7,530 nucleotides of DNA from an uncultured Kangiella sp. (GCA_946481205.1 CAMLNB010000170.1:1-7530), one strand, 5' to 3'; counted from the first letter of the stretch, positions 1-6,096 are shown. Numbers and translations: made by a program. Notes: generated by a model from the letters alone, not told the origin.

Positions 1-70
1 GATAAAACGCCTTGGCGCGCTCCATGTCCTGAACATAAATCTCGAACCAACCCACTGGATTGTGTGCCAT
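1..70 (-). CDS. VOC (glyoxalase/bleomycin-resistance) family protein, N-terminal fragment
   Basis: Only the first 23 codons are in the window; the gene continues past the left edge. The visible N-terminus contains GWFEIYVQDMERAKAFY. This is the typical first beta-strand and helix of a vicinal-oxygen-chelate domain of the glyoxalase/bleomycin-resistance superfamily, where a Trp/Phe-Glu-Ile/Leu strand supplies an early metal-ligand position (E10) and is followed by a D-x-x-R/K-A-x-x-F-Y helix. Such proteins are small cytosolic enzymes or binding proteins, and the exact substrate cannot be told from this fragment. The ATG is supported by an AGGAG ribosome-binding site about 7 bases upstream. It sits to the left of the hypothetical gene at 354-761 in the same direction, separated by 283 bases. 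The family call is fairly safe; the function is open. Confidence 0.8.
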   Translation of the reverse strand, partial: MAHNPVGWFEIYVQDMERAKAFY

Positions 71-353
71 ATCCCTTCTCCTTTGATGTCTTTACCAGCG
101 TGAGAACCCAAGCCCTGCATATCGCTTCTGGGCGACAAACGAGCTGATAGCTCGATATGGAAAAGCCTAGCATCAGCGGCTGTCAACGTTATGTCAGTAG
201 TGGCTGAAGCAGGTAGTTTGGAGTGGGTTTGTCCGATGCCATATGAGGTAATGGCTAGCAATCCTGAACCATACAAGATTCCCCATACGGCTACATAACG
301 CCAGCTTCTCGAGAAACTGGAGAGCAAGTCGTGCGCAGAACAGCCTGAGTGGT
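71..353. other. Intergenic stretch with two dyads, no supported gene
   Basis: This 283-base AT-richer gap separates the hypothetical gene from the VOC-family gene. I see no convincing reading frame in it. On the minus strand a perfect TTGACA (186-181) lies upstream of the VOC gene, but no good -10 box sits 16-18 bases downstream. A short dyad CGAGCT-GAT-AGCTCG occupies 140-154, about where transcription from that -35 would begin. A longer near-palindrome lies at 301-320. Roles are unproven. Confidence 0.5.
301..320. repeat. 20-bp near-perfect palindrome
   Basis: The sequence CCAGCTTCTCGAGAAACTGG equals its own reverse complement except at one symmetric pair (positions 305 and 316). Its core TTCTCGAGAA is a perfect 10-bp palindrome. 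It begins 34 bases beyond the stop codon of the hypothetical gene at 354-761. There is no loop and no following T-tract on either strand, so it does not look like an intrinsic terminator. A protein-binding dyad is an alternative. The palindrome itself is certain; its role is not. Confidence 0.5.
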
Positions 354-761
354 TTATGTCAAGGGCCAAGCGGATGTTGGGTTTTCAATCATCTCGGGAC
401 CGGCCGGAAAGCTAGCCAGCAGCTCCTCTGGCAAATGCAGCATTAAATCACTGCGGCTTTGCAGAAAGTCCAGATCGGGGCCAAAGAAGCAGGTATTTTC
501 GATACCAAGCAAATCAAAGATCAGCCGTGGTAGTTGGTCATGAATCAGAGGCCGAAAAAAAGAAATGCCTGTTATCCCATTGATGAGACTTCCATGAATC
601 GATGCGTGGTCGCAAAGTTCGCCCACTGTCGAAACAAATTCCAGGCCAAACTCCGATTCTTCTATTCGACCGTAGGGTCTGATGACGGCAATAAAATCTT
701 CGGTCGGAATTGGCGCGGAGTCGCGGTTTTCAAATTTCTGCACATAAATGGAATAGCTCAT
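354..761 (-). CDS. Hypothetical protein, 135 aa, cytosolic
   Basis: I do not recognise a named family. The 135-residue product begins MSYSIYVQKFENRDSAPIP. It resembles in style a group of small bacterial hypothetical proteins that start with a Tyr-x-Tyr/Val-Gln strand, and the C-terminal half contains CFFGPDLDFL followed by LMLHLPEELL. There is no signal peptide or membrane segment. Similar small acidic proteins are sometimes found as immunity-like or orphan genes, but nothing here proves that. I chose the ATG at 761 because an AAGGAG motif precedes it, with a rather long spacing of about 13 bases. An upstream in-frame TTG at 803 would place the start inside an inverted repeat and has no better ribosome site. 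The gene is AT-richer than its right-hand neighbours. A plus-strand reading of the same region gives a less protein-like product. Confidence 0.65.
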   Translation of the reverse strand: MSYSIYVQKFENRDSAPIPTEDFIAVIRPYGRIEESEFGLEFVSTVGELCDHASIHGSLINGITGISFFRPLIHDQLPRLIFDLLGIENTCFFGPDLDFLQSRSDLMLHLPEELLASFPAGPEMIENPTSAWPLT

Positions 762-794
762 AAGAATTCGCAAGCTCCTTTTTCCACTATCCCC

Positions 795-835
795 TGCTAG
801 CAAACGAGGGGATTATCGCTCCTCGTTTGTTAGCA
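795..835. repeat. 15-bp inverted repeat, 11-base loop
   Basis: The arms 795-809 (TGCTAGCAAACGAGG) and 821-835 (CCTCGTTTGTTAGCA) are complementary except for one position that would be a wobble pair. The repeat starts 24 bases after the stop codon of the amidohydrolase gene and ends 34 bases before the ATG of the hypothetical gene. No T-tract follows on either strand, so it is at best a weak terminator. The minus-strand loop contains GATAAT, which suggests an operator around a promoter. Confidence 0.6.
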
Positions 836-840
836 TTGAA
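812..840 (-). promoter_or_regulatory. Candidate sigma-70 promoter for the hypothetical gene
   Basis: On the minus strand TTCAAT (840-835) and GATAAT (817-812) are separated by exactly 17 bases. The -10 matches the consensus at five of six positions; the -35 is poor at three of six. Transcription would begin near 805 and give a leader of about 44 bases before the ATG at 761. The -10 lies in the centre of the inverted repeat at 795-835, so a protein bound to the arms would block it. This is pattern-based only. Confidence 0.35.
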
Positions 841-858
841 TCACTTGGCGACTTCCAC

Positions 859-2145
859 TCATCTGGTTTTGACGATCTGACCACCTTTCAACACAAAACT
901 GACATTCTCCAACAGCGTTACGTCTTTGCTCGGGTCACCCGCAACCGCCACCAGATCGGCATAGCGGCCCTTCTCGATGACGCCGACATCCTTGCTGCCC
1001 AAGGCGTCGGCGGCATTGATGGTAGCAGCTTGAATCGCCTGCACTGGCGTCATGCCGTAGCGAACCATCACGGCGAATTGTTTGCCGTTGTCACCGTGCG
1101 GGTGCACGCCGGCATCGGTGCCGTAGACCATTTTTACGCCGGCCTGATGCGCCTTGCGGAAGTTCTCGCGTTGCAGATCGCCGACTTCGCGATCCTTGCG
1201 CAGATTGTCTTCGAGCACGCCGTTCTTCTTGCCTTCGGCCTGCGTGTAGTCGGTGTTGTAAATGTCCATCGACAAATAGGCGCCATATTTCTTCGCCAGC
1301 TTGATGCCTTCGTCATCGATCAGGCTGGCGTGTTCGATGGTGTCAATGCCGGCGCGGATCGCGTCCTTGATGCCATTGGTGCCGTGGGCATGGGCGGCCA
1401 CTTTCAGGCCGTACATGTGGGCGTCATCGGCGACCGCTTTCATTTCTTCATAGGTCATTTGCTGCTGACCGGGTTCGGTGTTGCGCGAGAACACACCGCC
1501 GGTCGCGCAGATCTTGATGACTTGCGCCCCGTACTTGCGCAATTCGCGCACCCGTGCCCGCGCCTGTTCCGGGCTGTCGGCGTTGTACGGGCTCTTCTGA
1601 TTCATTGACGGTGGAAAGAAGGTGGAATCGCAATGGCCACCGGTCGCGCCAAAACTGTAGGCGGCGGTGACCACGCGCGGCCCCCTCACCTTGCCTTCAT
1701 CAATCGCTTGCCGCAGGCCGACATCGTTCCAGGCATCGGCGCCGACGTTACGCACAGTGGTGAAGCCGGCAAGCAGGGTTTTCTCGGCATGCGGCACGGT
1801 CAGCACCGACCAGAACCGATCGCCAAATTGCAGACCGGTGTAACCGCCGTAAGACGGATCGCTGTCGAGGTGCACATGCATGTCGATCAGACCCGGCAGC
1901 AGCGTCATGTCACCCAGATCGATTTGTCTGGCGGATTCGGCACCAGCCGGCAGCTTGCCGTCACGACCGACGTCGACAATGCGCTCATTTTCGATCAACA
2001 CGGCGGCTTCGTTGATCAGCTTGCCGCTGCGGACATCGAGCAAACGGTCGGCGCGGATCAGCAGCGTCTCGGCACTGGCTTGATGGGCGATCAGGGCAAG
2101 CAGCGCGGCAGCAAGCGGCCGCATTTTGATAGAGTGGCTGGACAT
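859..2145 (-). CDS. Exported metal-dependent amidohydrolase (M38/imidazolonepropionase-like, probable dipeptidase)
   Basis: The 428-residue product belongs to the amidohydrolase superfamily, in the branch that includes prolidase-like and Xaa-Lys/Arg metallocarboxypeptidases and imidazolonepropionase. A signal peptide spans residues 1-25, ending HQASA, so the enzyme probably acts in the periplasm. A small beta-sandwich piece comes first, then the TIM barrel. The metal ligands visible are the H90-x-H92 pair in GLIDMHVHLD, K211 (the likely carboxylated lysine in VIKICATGG), H252/H254 in AHAHG, H272 in IEHAS, and the catalytic aspartate D344 in YGTDAGV. The set is complete, so the enzyme should be active on a binuclear site. 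The C-terminal strand with KGRYADLVAV closes the sandwich. The start at 2145 has GAGGT about 10 bases upstream; a second ATG at 2124 would give a shorter signal peptide. It stands alone, beyond the terminator of the ABC unit. The substrate is not readable; peptide cleavage is inferred from family. Confidence 0.9.
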   Translation of the reverse strand: MSSHSIKMRPLAAALLALIAHQASAETLLIRADRLLDVRSGKLINEAAVLIENERIVDVGRDGKLPAGAESARQIDLGDMTLLPGLIDMHVHLDSDPSYGGYTGLQFGDRFWSVLTVPHAEKTLLAGFTTVRNVGADAWNDVGLRQAIDEGKVRGPRVVTAAYSFGATGGHCDSTFFPPSMNQKSPYNADSPEQARARVRELRKYGAQVIKICATGGVFSRNTEPGQQQMTYEEMKAVADDAHMYGLKVAAHAHGTNGIKDAIRAGIDTIEHASLIDDEGIKLAKKYGAYLSMDIYNTDYTQAEGKKNGVLEDNLRKDREVGDLQRENFRKAHQAGVKMVYGTDAGVHPHGDNGKQFAVMVRYGMTPVQAIQAATINAADALGSKDVGVIEKGRYADLVAVAGDPSKDVTLLENVSFVLKGGQIVKTR

Positions 2146-2248
2146 CGGACGACGTACCTCGACGGGGCTACAGGACCCCTCAGGTATACCGCAGCGCGCG
2201 CCATTGCGCTAGGCAGCTATTGCCACGACCGGTCTGACGCTACCCAAC

Positions 2249-2279
2249 AAAAAGCCGCTAAGCAAAGGCGTAGCGGCTT
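2249..2279 (-). terminator. Intrinsic terminator of the ABC transporter operon
   Basis: Arms 2252-2260 (AAGCCGCTA) and 2271-2279 (TAGCGGCTT) form a perfect 9-bp stem with a 10-base loop. On the minus strand the stem is followed by a run of five T ending near 2249. It lies 43 bases beyond the stop codon of the ATPase gene and in the right orientation to end that five-gene unit. It also separates that unit from the amidohydrolase gene. Confidence 0.8.
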
Positions 2280-2322
2280 GCTGGGCGAGCTGATGTTGCA
2301 GCGCGTTATCGCGATGCTTCGC

Positions 2323-3078
2323 TTACAAGCCGAGCTCGCGCAAGATGGCTTCCTTCAACTGTTGTGCTTCCGGGCTGGTGACCCGGCGCGGGTGCGGCAG
2401 CGTGACGTCGAAACTGGCCTGAATGCGCGCCGGCCGCGGTGACAACACCAAGATCCGATCGGCCATGTGCACGGCTTCTTCGACATCGTGGGTGATCAGC
2501 ACCACGGTGTGTCGCTCCTCCGCCAGAATGCGCAGCAACTCGTTCTGCATGCGCAGGCTCATCAGTGCATCAAGTGCCGAGAACGGCTCGTCCATGTACA
2601 GGATTTCCGGTTTGACCGCCAAAGCGCGTGCCAGCTCGACCCGCTTGAGCATGCCGCCGGACAGTTCATGCGGATAGCTGTTTTCAAAGCCCTTCAGGCC
2701 GACCAATTCGGCGTAGTGATCAGCTGTCGCTTGCTTCTGCTGCTCATCGTTGCCGGGCAGGCCAAACATCAGGTTCTGCTGCACGGTCAGCCAGGGAAAC
2801 ACCGAGCCATGCTGGGAAATCAGAATGCCGTTCGGATCGGGTTTGTTGCGCACCACGCCATCAATCAACACCTGACCGCGATCTGCCAACTCAAAACCGG
2901 CCAGCATTTTCATCAGCGTCGATTTGCCGCAGCCAGACGGGCCGACAATGGCAACAAACTCGCCACTGCGGACACTGAAATGAATGTCATCGACCACCGG
3001 CAGTTCGGCGCCATTGGCGACAAACTGTTTGTGCAGATGATCGGCAAGAATTTTGTGGGTAACAAGATTATCGGCCAT
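2323..3078 (-). CDS. ABC transporter ATP-binding protein, nitrate/sulfonate/taurine (NrtD/SsuB/TauB) type
   Basis: This 251-residue cytosolic ATPase powers import together with the permease encoded just before it. All core motifs are present: Walker A GPSGCGKS (residues 46-53), Q-loop glutamine Q89 in ISQHGSVFPWLTV, the ABC signature starting LSGGM (139-143), Walker B ILYMDEPFSALD (159-170), and the switch histidine H197 in LITHDVEEAV. The FPWLTV after the Q-loop and the overall length fit the SsuB/TauB/NrtD group. The signature continues LKRVELARAL where relatives usually have RQRVALARAL, so the two residues after the LSGGM core are unusual; this is probably not disabling. The ATG at 3078 overlaps the permease 3' end by 11 bases, with GGTGG just upstream, which indicates translational coupling. 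It is the last gene before the terminator at 2249-2279. The class is certain; the substrate is unknown. Confidence 0.93.
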   Translation of the reverse strand: MADNLVTHKILADHLHKQFVANGAELPVVDDIHFSVRSGEFVAIVGPSGCGKSTLMKMLAGFELADRGQVLIDGVVRNKPDPNGILISQHGSVFPWLTVQQNLMFGLPGNDEQQKQATADHYAELVGLKGFENSYPHELSGGMLKRVELARALAVKPEILYMDEPFSALDALMSLRMQNELLRILAEERHTVVLITHDVEEAVHMADRILVLSPRPARIQASFDVTLPHPRRVTSPEAQQLKEAILRELGL

Positions 3079-3826
3079 AGCGCCACCGTACTGACTTCAT
3101 TCGTTCCAACAGGCGCATCAGACCATCGAGCAGCAGGCCGATCATGCCGATGATGATCATCGCGGCAACCACCAAATCATAGCGGTTGCCGGCATTGCGC
3201 GAATCCATGATCAAATAGCCCAGACCGGAGCGCAGCGCGATCATTTCCGCCGCGACCACCACCAACCAGGCAACGCCAAGCGAGATGCGCATGCCGACGA
3301 TGATTTCCGGCAATACCGCCGGAATGATCACCTGCCGATACAGCTTGCTACGTGGCACGCCAAAATTGTCGGCGGCACGCAGGTAACGGCGTTCGATGGT
3401 GTGCACGCCGGCCGCCGTCTGCACGATCAGCGGAAATACCGAAGCAATGAAGATCAGGAAAATCGGTGAGGCATTGCCGACACCGAACCACAATATGGCA
3501 ATCGGAATCCAGGCAATCGGCGAGATCGGCCGCAGCATCTGAAAAATCGGATTCAGCGTCAGGTAGGCGCCATCAACACGGCCCATCCACAAACCAAGCG
3601 GCACCGCGATCACAACTGCCAAACCAAAACCGGTGCCGACCCGGAACAGTGACGAACCAATGTGATCCCACAGGCTGCCATCGCCGACCAATTCCAGTGT
3701 GCCGGTGACGACCTGCAGCGGGGTGGGAAAAATGGCGCTGCCGGTTTGCACCACGATCAACCACCATAGGCCGATCAACAGTGTCAACAGTACGAGCGGC
3801 GGTAACACCGCCTTGATCTTGCCCAC
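3068..3826 (-). CDS. ABC transporter permease, NrtB/SsuC/TauC type
   Basis: The 252-residue inner-membrane protein has about six hydrophobic segments (roughly residues 7-27, 61-82, 100-115, 119-139, 182-200 and 215-236). It carries the EAA loop that docks on the ATPase, here AADNFGVPRSKLYRQVIIPA (151-170). The stretch LRPISPIAWIPIAILWFGVG (98-117) is a hallmark of the nitrate/sulfonate/taurine/bicarbonate permease family (binding-protein-dependent transport domain, BPD_transp_1). It starts with GTG, preceded by AAGGTGA about five bases away. Its 3' end overlaps the ATPase gene by 11 bases. A 107-base gap separates it from the cupredoxin-like gene, so it may have some independent control, though no promoter is obvious there. 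Together with the binding protein at 5013-6056 it completes an importer. No damage is seen. Confidence 0.92.
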   Translation of the reverse strand: MGKIKAVLPPLVLLTLLIGLWWLIVVQTGSAIFPTPLQVVTGTLELVGDGSLWDHIGSSLFRVGTGFGLAVVIAVPLGLWMGRVDGAYLTLNPIFQMLRPISPIAWIPIAILWFGVGNASPIFLIFIASVFPLIVQTAAGVHTIERRYLRAADNFGVPRSKLYRQVIIPAVLPEIIVGMRISLGVAWLVVVAAEMIALRSGLGYLIMDSRNAGNRYDLVVAAMIIIGMIGLLLDGLMRLLERMKSVRWRYGR

Positions 3827-3841
3827 AAGCTCACCTTCTGT

Positions 3842-3910
3842 TTATTCGCGTGCGATCTGTTGTGCACGCCATTGTTCTGATTCTTTTTCGTCGTTCGACC
3901 CGTGAATCAT
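3842..3910 (-). CDS. Possible 22-codon small ORF in the operon gap
   Basis: A minus-strand ATG at 3910 opens a 22-codon frame ending in TAA at 3842, 15 bases before the permease GTG. The product would begin MIHGSNDEKESEQW and is strongly hydrophilic. The frame also continues upstream through an in-frame GTG into the 3' end of the cupredoxin-like gene. There is no proper ribosome-binding site in front of the ATG, only AAAGG directly abutting it. It could be a leader or coupling ORF for the permease, a remnant, or chance. I would not call it a gene without expression data. Confidence 0.15.
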   Translation of the reverse strand: MIHGSNDEKESEQWRAQQIARE

Positions 3911-3933
3911 CCTTTGCCGCACGGTCAACCGGT

Positions 3934-4386
3934 TCAGGTCGACCACGGCAATTGACGCCACCATTGCTGCAGACGCCAACGCAGGCGTGGCCAACCCAAG
4001 TCGGGATGCGGCGCCACGATCACGGTCATCTGGCCATCAGCGTGCGCAGTACAAGCGAACTGATATTCCGAGGCCAGATCAAACGGCAGCTTGAAGCGCT
4101 GGCCGGGCATGATCAGGGTCGGGCCAAAAATTTGCGGCACGCTGTCCTGATTCTCCAGCACCAGAATATCGCTGAGTCCCAGCGTCAGGTAAATGGTCTG
4201 CGGCAGGATTTCGTTGGCCTGACCGGCCATGCGATTGGCCCAAGTGCCGGGCGGAATGGCAAAACGCGCTTCCCGCGCAACCGGTTGCAGCGGCCACAGT
4301 GCAGTTGCTGCCACAGCAAGACCGAATAACAGCAGCACAATCAGCGCTGCGCGCCGCTTCGCTCGGCTTTTATCGCTTGTCATCAT
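3934..4386 (-). CDS. Membrane-anchored periplasmic cupredoxin-like protein
   Basis: The 150-residue product has a basic start, one membrane anchor or uncleaved signal (about residues 13-30) and a small periplasmic domain. That domain has the layout of a cupredoxin: strand ILVLENQDSVPQIFGP (74-89), a turn at MPGQRFKLPF, and a C-terminal ligand loop YQFACTAHADGQMTVIV with C112, H115 and M120 in Cys-x2-His-x4-Met spacing, as in type-1 copper sites. The first histidine normally expected in the D-x-x-P-H position is glutamine here (Q85), so classical blue-copper binding is doubtful. The tail after 127 is rich in Trp and Arg. The gene starts 24 bases after the SCO gene stop, with no clear ribosome site, suggesting coupled translation. 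ATG codons occur in tandem, so the start may be one codon later. The fold call is inference; copper handling or electron transfer beside SCO is the likely theme. Confidence 0.6.
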   Translation of the reverse strand: MMTSDKSRAKRRAALIVLLLFGLAVAATALWPLQPVAREARFAIPPGTWANRMAGQANEILPQTIYLTLGLSDILVLENQDSVPQIFGPTLIMPGQRFKLPFDLASEYQFACTAHADGQMTVIVAPHPDLGWPRLRWRLQQWWRQLPWST

Positions 4387-4410
4387 GATGGCGACATCGA
4401 CAGTTCGCAG

Positions 4411-5016
4411 TCAGTGCTGCAACAGCACGCCAACATCATGGCTGATGTCATCGGTGCTCTTGCCGAACGGCACCAGCGCCTGCAAATGGCCGCTGCGATC
4501 AATCAAGTAAATATACGACGAGTGGTGCACCGTGTAGTTGCTGCCGCCATCTTCGGCGGCGGCTTTGTTGGCGATCACCCCATAGGCCTGCCGCACTGCT
4601 GCGAGTTGCTCGGCGCTGCCGGTGACGCCAACAAAACTGGCGTCGAAATTGCCGAGGTATTCGCGCATCCGCTTGGCGTCATCGCGGTCCGGATCGACCG
4701 TTACATACACCACCTGAAACTGCTCGGCACGCGCACCGAGCTGCTTGCGCACCTGCGTCAGCTTGGCCAAGGTCATGGGGCAGACACTGGGGCAATGGGT
4801 GAAGCCGAAACCGAGCGCAATGACCTTGCCGCGATAGGCATTGAGTGAAACCGGCGCGCCGGTCGAACCCGGCAGGGAAAAATCCGGCGCCAGTCGCGGC
4901 GGGTCAAAGACGCCGGCTTTCAGTTGCAATTCTTTGGCAGTCGCACCGACGCTGAGCAACAGCAGCAGGCTCGACAGTGCGCCGGCAACAAAAGAATGAA
5001 TGAGTGGTGTGGTCAC
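4411..5016 (-). CDS. SCO1/SenC/PrrC family copper chaperone / thiol-disulfide protein
   Basis: The 201-residue product is a thioredoxin-fold SCO protein. A hydrophobic signal or anchor at about residues 8-27 places it in the periplasm. The copper-binding pair lies in GFTHCPSVCPMTL (C75 and C79, CxxxC). The third ligand is H165 in YTVHHSSYIYLID, equivalent to the D-H-S/T histidine of Sco1. The VDPDRDDAKRMREYL segment is also typical. SCO proteins are known for delivering copper to the CuA site of cytochrome c oxidase, and some act as thiol reductases. Here no oxidase gene is nearby; instead the gene sits between an ABC binding protein and a cupredoxin-like protein. It starts with GTG, overlapping the binding-protein stop as GTGA, which points to translational coupling. 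All ligands are intact. The family is certain; the client protein is unknown. Confidence 0.92.
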   Translation of the reverse strand: MTTPLIHSFVAGALSSLLLLLSVGATAKELQLKAGVFDPPRLAPDFSLPGSTGAPVSLNAYRGKVIALGFGFTHCPSVCPMTLAKLTQVRKQLGARAEQFQVVYVTVDPDRDDAKRMREYLGNFDASFVGVTGSAEQLAAVRQAYGVIANKAAAEDGGSNYTVHHSSYIYLIDRSGHLQALVPFGKSTDDISHDVGVLLQH

Positions 5017-6056
5017 AGTGTCAGGGTTACCGGTTTGGCGTTGCGGACAAATTGTTCATCGACATACTGCTCGTATGGCACCGGTTGCTTCAGGGTGCCG
5101 GCCGCGACCGACAGCTGCATCAGCTCATCGAATTCGCTGCGGATCATCCGCATGTCGCCATACGTCACCCGGTCACTCGGATTCTCCATGACAAACTTGA
5201 TGATCTTGGGATCTTGATTGAAGAACGTGCGACCAGCGGCGATCTCGGCGGCCTTGTTGCGGTTGATCGGCGTTTGATCGAGCCACTGGCCGGCGCCCAT
5301 GACATGGTTCACCAAGTCCTGCACCACCTCCGGTGACCGCTCGATCAACTCCTGACGCACTGTCAGCACACAGCAAATGTAGTTTGGCCACTCATCGCGG
5401 GTCATCCGCAGCGGCCTGGCATAACCGGCCTGCTGCGCGGCAGCGCCAAACGGCTCACCGGTGCAATAACCATCCACGGCATCGGCATACAGTGCAGCCG
5501 GCATATCCGGCGGTGGCATCTCGATGATTTCCAATTCCTGTGGGGTCATGCCTTCTTCGGCCAGCATTCTGCGCAGAAACAAAAAGTCGACCGCGAACCG
5601 GCTCGGAATAGCGATGCGTTTGCCGCTCAGTTGCTTGAACGTTTGATAGGGCGAATCGGTCTTGACCATGATCACGGCGCCGGAGCGGTGACCCAGCGAG
5701 ACGATCTTCATCGGTACATTGCGGCTGACCAGATCCATCACCAGCGGTGCCAGCATGTAACCGGCCTGAATCCGCCCGGTCATCAAGGATTCCTTGATCT
5801 CCGGCCAGCCGCTGTACTTGTTGTATTCGAAGCGGGTGCTGGTGTCGCCGGGCTGCATGCTGGCGAGCTTTGCCGTGCAGGCAATCGGCAAGGTCAGATT
5901 GCAGGTCACTGGCAAACCGCCGACGTGCAACACCTTGCTGTCGGCATCATTGGCGCAACTGCTCAGAGCAAAAGGCAGCATGCTGGCGGCAGCCGTGCCG
6001 AGCAACAGACGGCGACGGCGTTGATCGATTTCGTGGTTGCCCCAGTCGGTGCGCAT
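5013..6056 (-). CDS. ABC transporter substrate-binding protein, NrtA/NMT1-like, Tat lipoprotein
   Basis: The 347-residue product is the periplasmic receptor for the permease and ATPase downstream. The N-terminus carries a twin-arginine motif QRRRRLLLG (residues 12-20), a hydrophobic stretch, and a lipobox-like ALSSC ending at C34, so it is probably exported folded and lipid-anchored. The remainder fits the two-lobed NMT1-like/NrtA group: SGWPEIKESLMTGRIQAGYM (82-101) and GYCTGEPFGAAAQ (197-209), the latter like the GEPW region of nitrate/bicarbonate binders but with Phe for Trp. Known ligands of this family include nitrate, bicarbonate, sulfonates and thiamine-type pyrimidines; none can be chosen here. 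Besides C34, the mature protein keeps five cysteines (C52, C60, C198, C228, C229), which is many for this family. It is the first gene of the unit. Its ATG lacks a strong ribosome site and follows two direct repeats at 6062-6096. Confidence 0.88.
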   Translation of the reverse strand: MRTDWGNHEIDQRRRRLLLGTAAASMLPFALSSCANDADSKVLHVGGLPVTCNLTLPIACTAKLASMQPGDTSTRFEYNKYSGWPEIKESLMTGRIQAGYMLAPLVMDLVSRNVPMKIVSLGHRSGAVIMVKTDSPYQTFKQLSGKRIAIPSRFAVDFLFLRRMLAEEGMTPQELEIIEMPPPDMPAALYADAVDGYCTGEPFGAAAQQAGYARPLRMTRDEWPNYICCVLTVRQELIERSPEVVQDLVNHVMGAGQWLDQTPINRNKAAEIAAGRTFFNQDPKIIKFVMENPSDRVTYGDMRMIRSEFDELMQLSVAAGTLKQPVPYEQYVDEQFVRNAKPVTLTL

Positions 6057-6061
6057 ACAAC

Positions 6062-6096
6062 TTACTCAGAGAGAACTCTTTACTCGGCGAGAACTC
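6062..6096 (-). promoter_or_regulatory. Tandem 17-base direct repeats in front of the ABC/SCO operon
   Basis: On the minus strand GAGTTCTCGCCGAGTAA (6096-6080) is followed, at an 18-base period, by GAGTTCTCTCTGAGTAA (6078-6062); 15 of 17 positions match. The second copy ends five bases before the ATG of the binding-protein gene, and its GAG may double as a weak ribosome-binding site. Two direct half-sites placed like this could be an operator or an RNA-level control element. The repeat is directly visible; the role is inference. Confidence 0.4.

Noticed and set aside
297..359. Second attC-like candidate: ACATAAAC at the stop of the hypothetical gene and GTTATGT about 60 bases on, with a palindrome between
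   Set aside because: The two ends do not satisfy the core-site consensus, the inner boxes do not pair with each other, and the palindrome is self-contained near one side.
534..800. Plus-strand open frame opposite the hypothetical gene
   Set aside because: The minus-strand frame has a better ribosome site and a more protein-like sequence, and the plus frame runs through the promoter/dyad region.
795..835. Integron attC site: the minus strand contains CTAACAAACG, like the left end of many attC sites
   Set aside because: The dyad is only 41 bases long and neither end fits the RYYYAAC / GTTRRRY core-site pattern. The simple two-arm structure lacks the separate L and R boxes.
2224..2234. Shared 11-mer CACGACCGGTC also present at 6130-6140, considered as a common regulator site
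   Set aside because: Several 11-base matches are expected by chance in a window of this size, and only the 6107-6139 copy forms a hairpin.
2146..2248. Promoter for the amidohydrolase gene (TATACC on the minus strand)
   Set aside because: No -35-like hexamer at 16-18 bases upstream. Nothing better was seen in this gap apart from the terminator.
1633..2442. Long plus-strand open frame (269 codons) opposite the amidohydrolase and the ATPase end
   Set aside because: It lies antisense to a gene with complete catalytic motifs, runs through an intrinsic terminator, and its product shows no recognisable domain. It is a GC-driven shadow.
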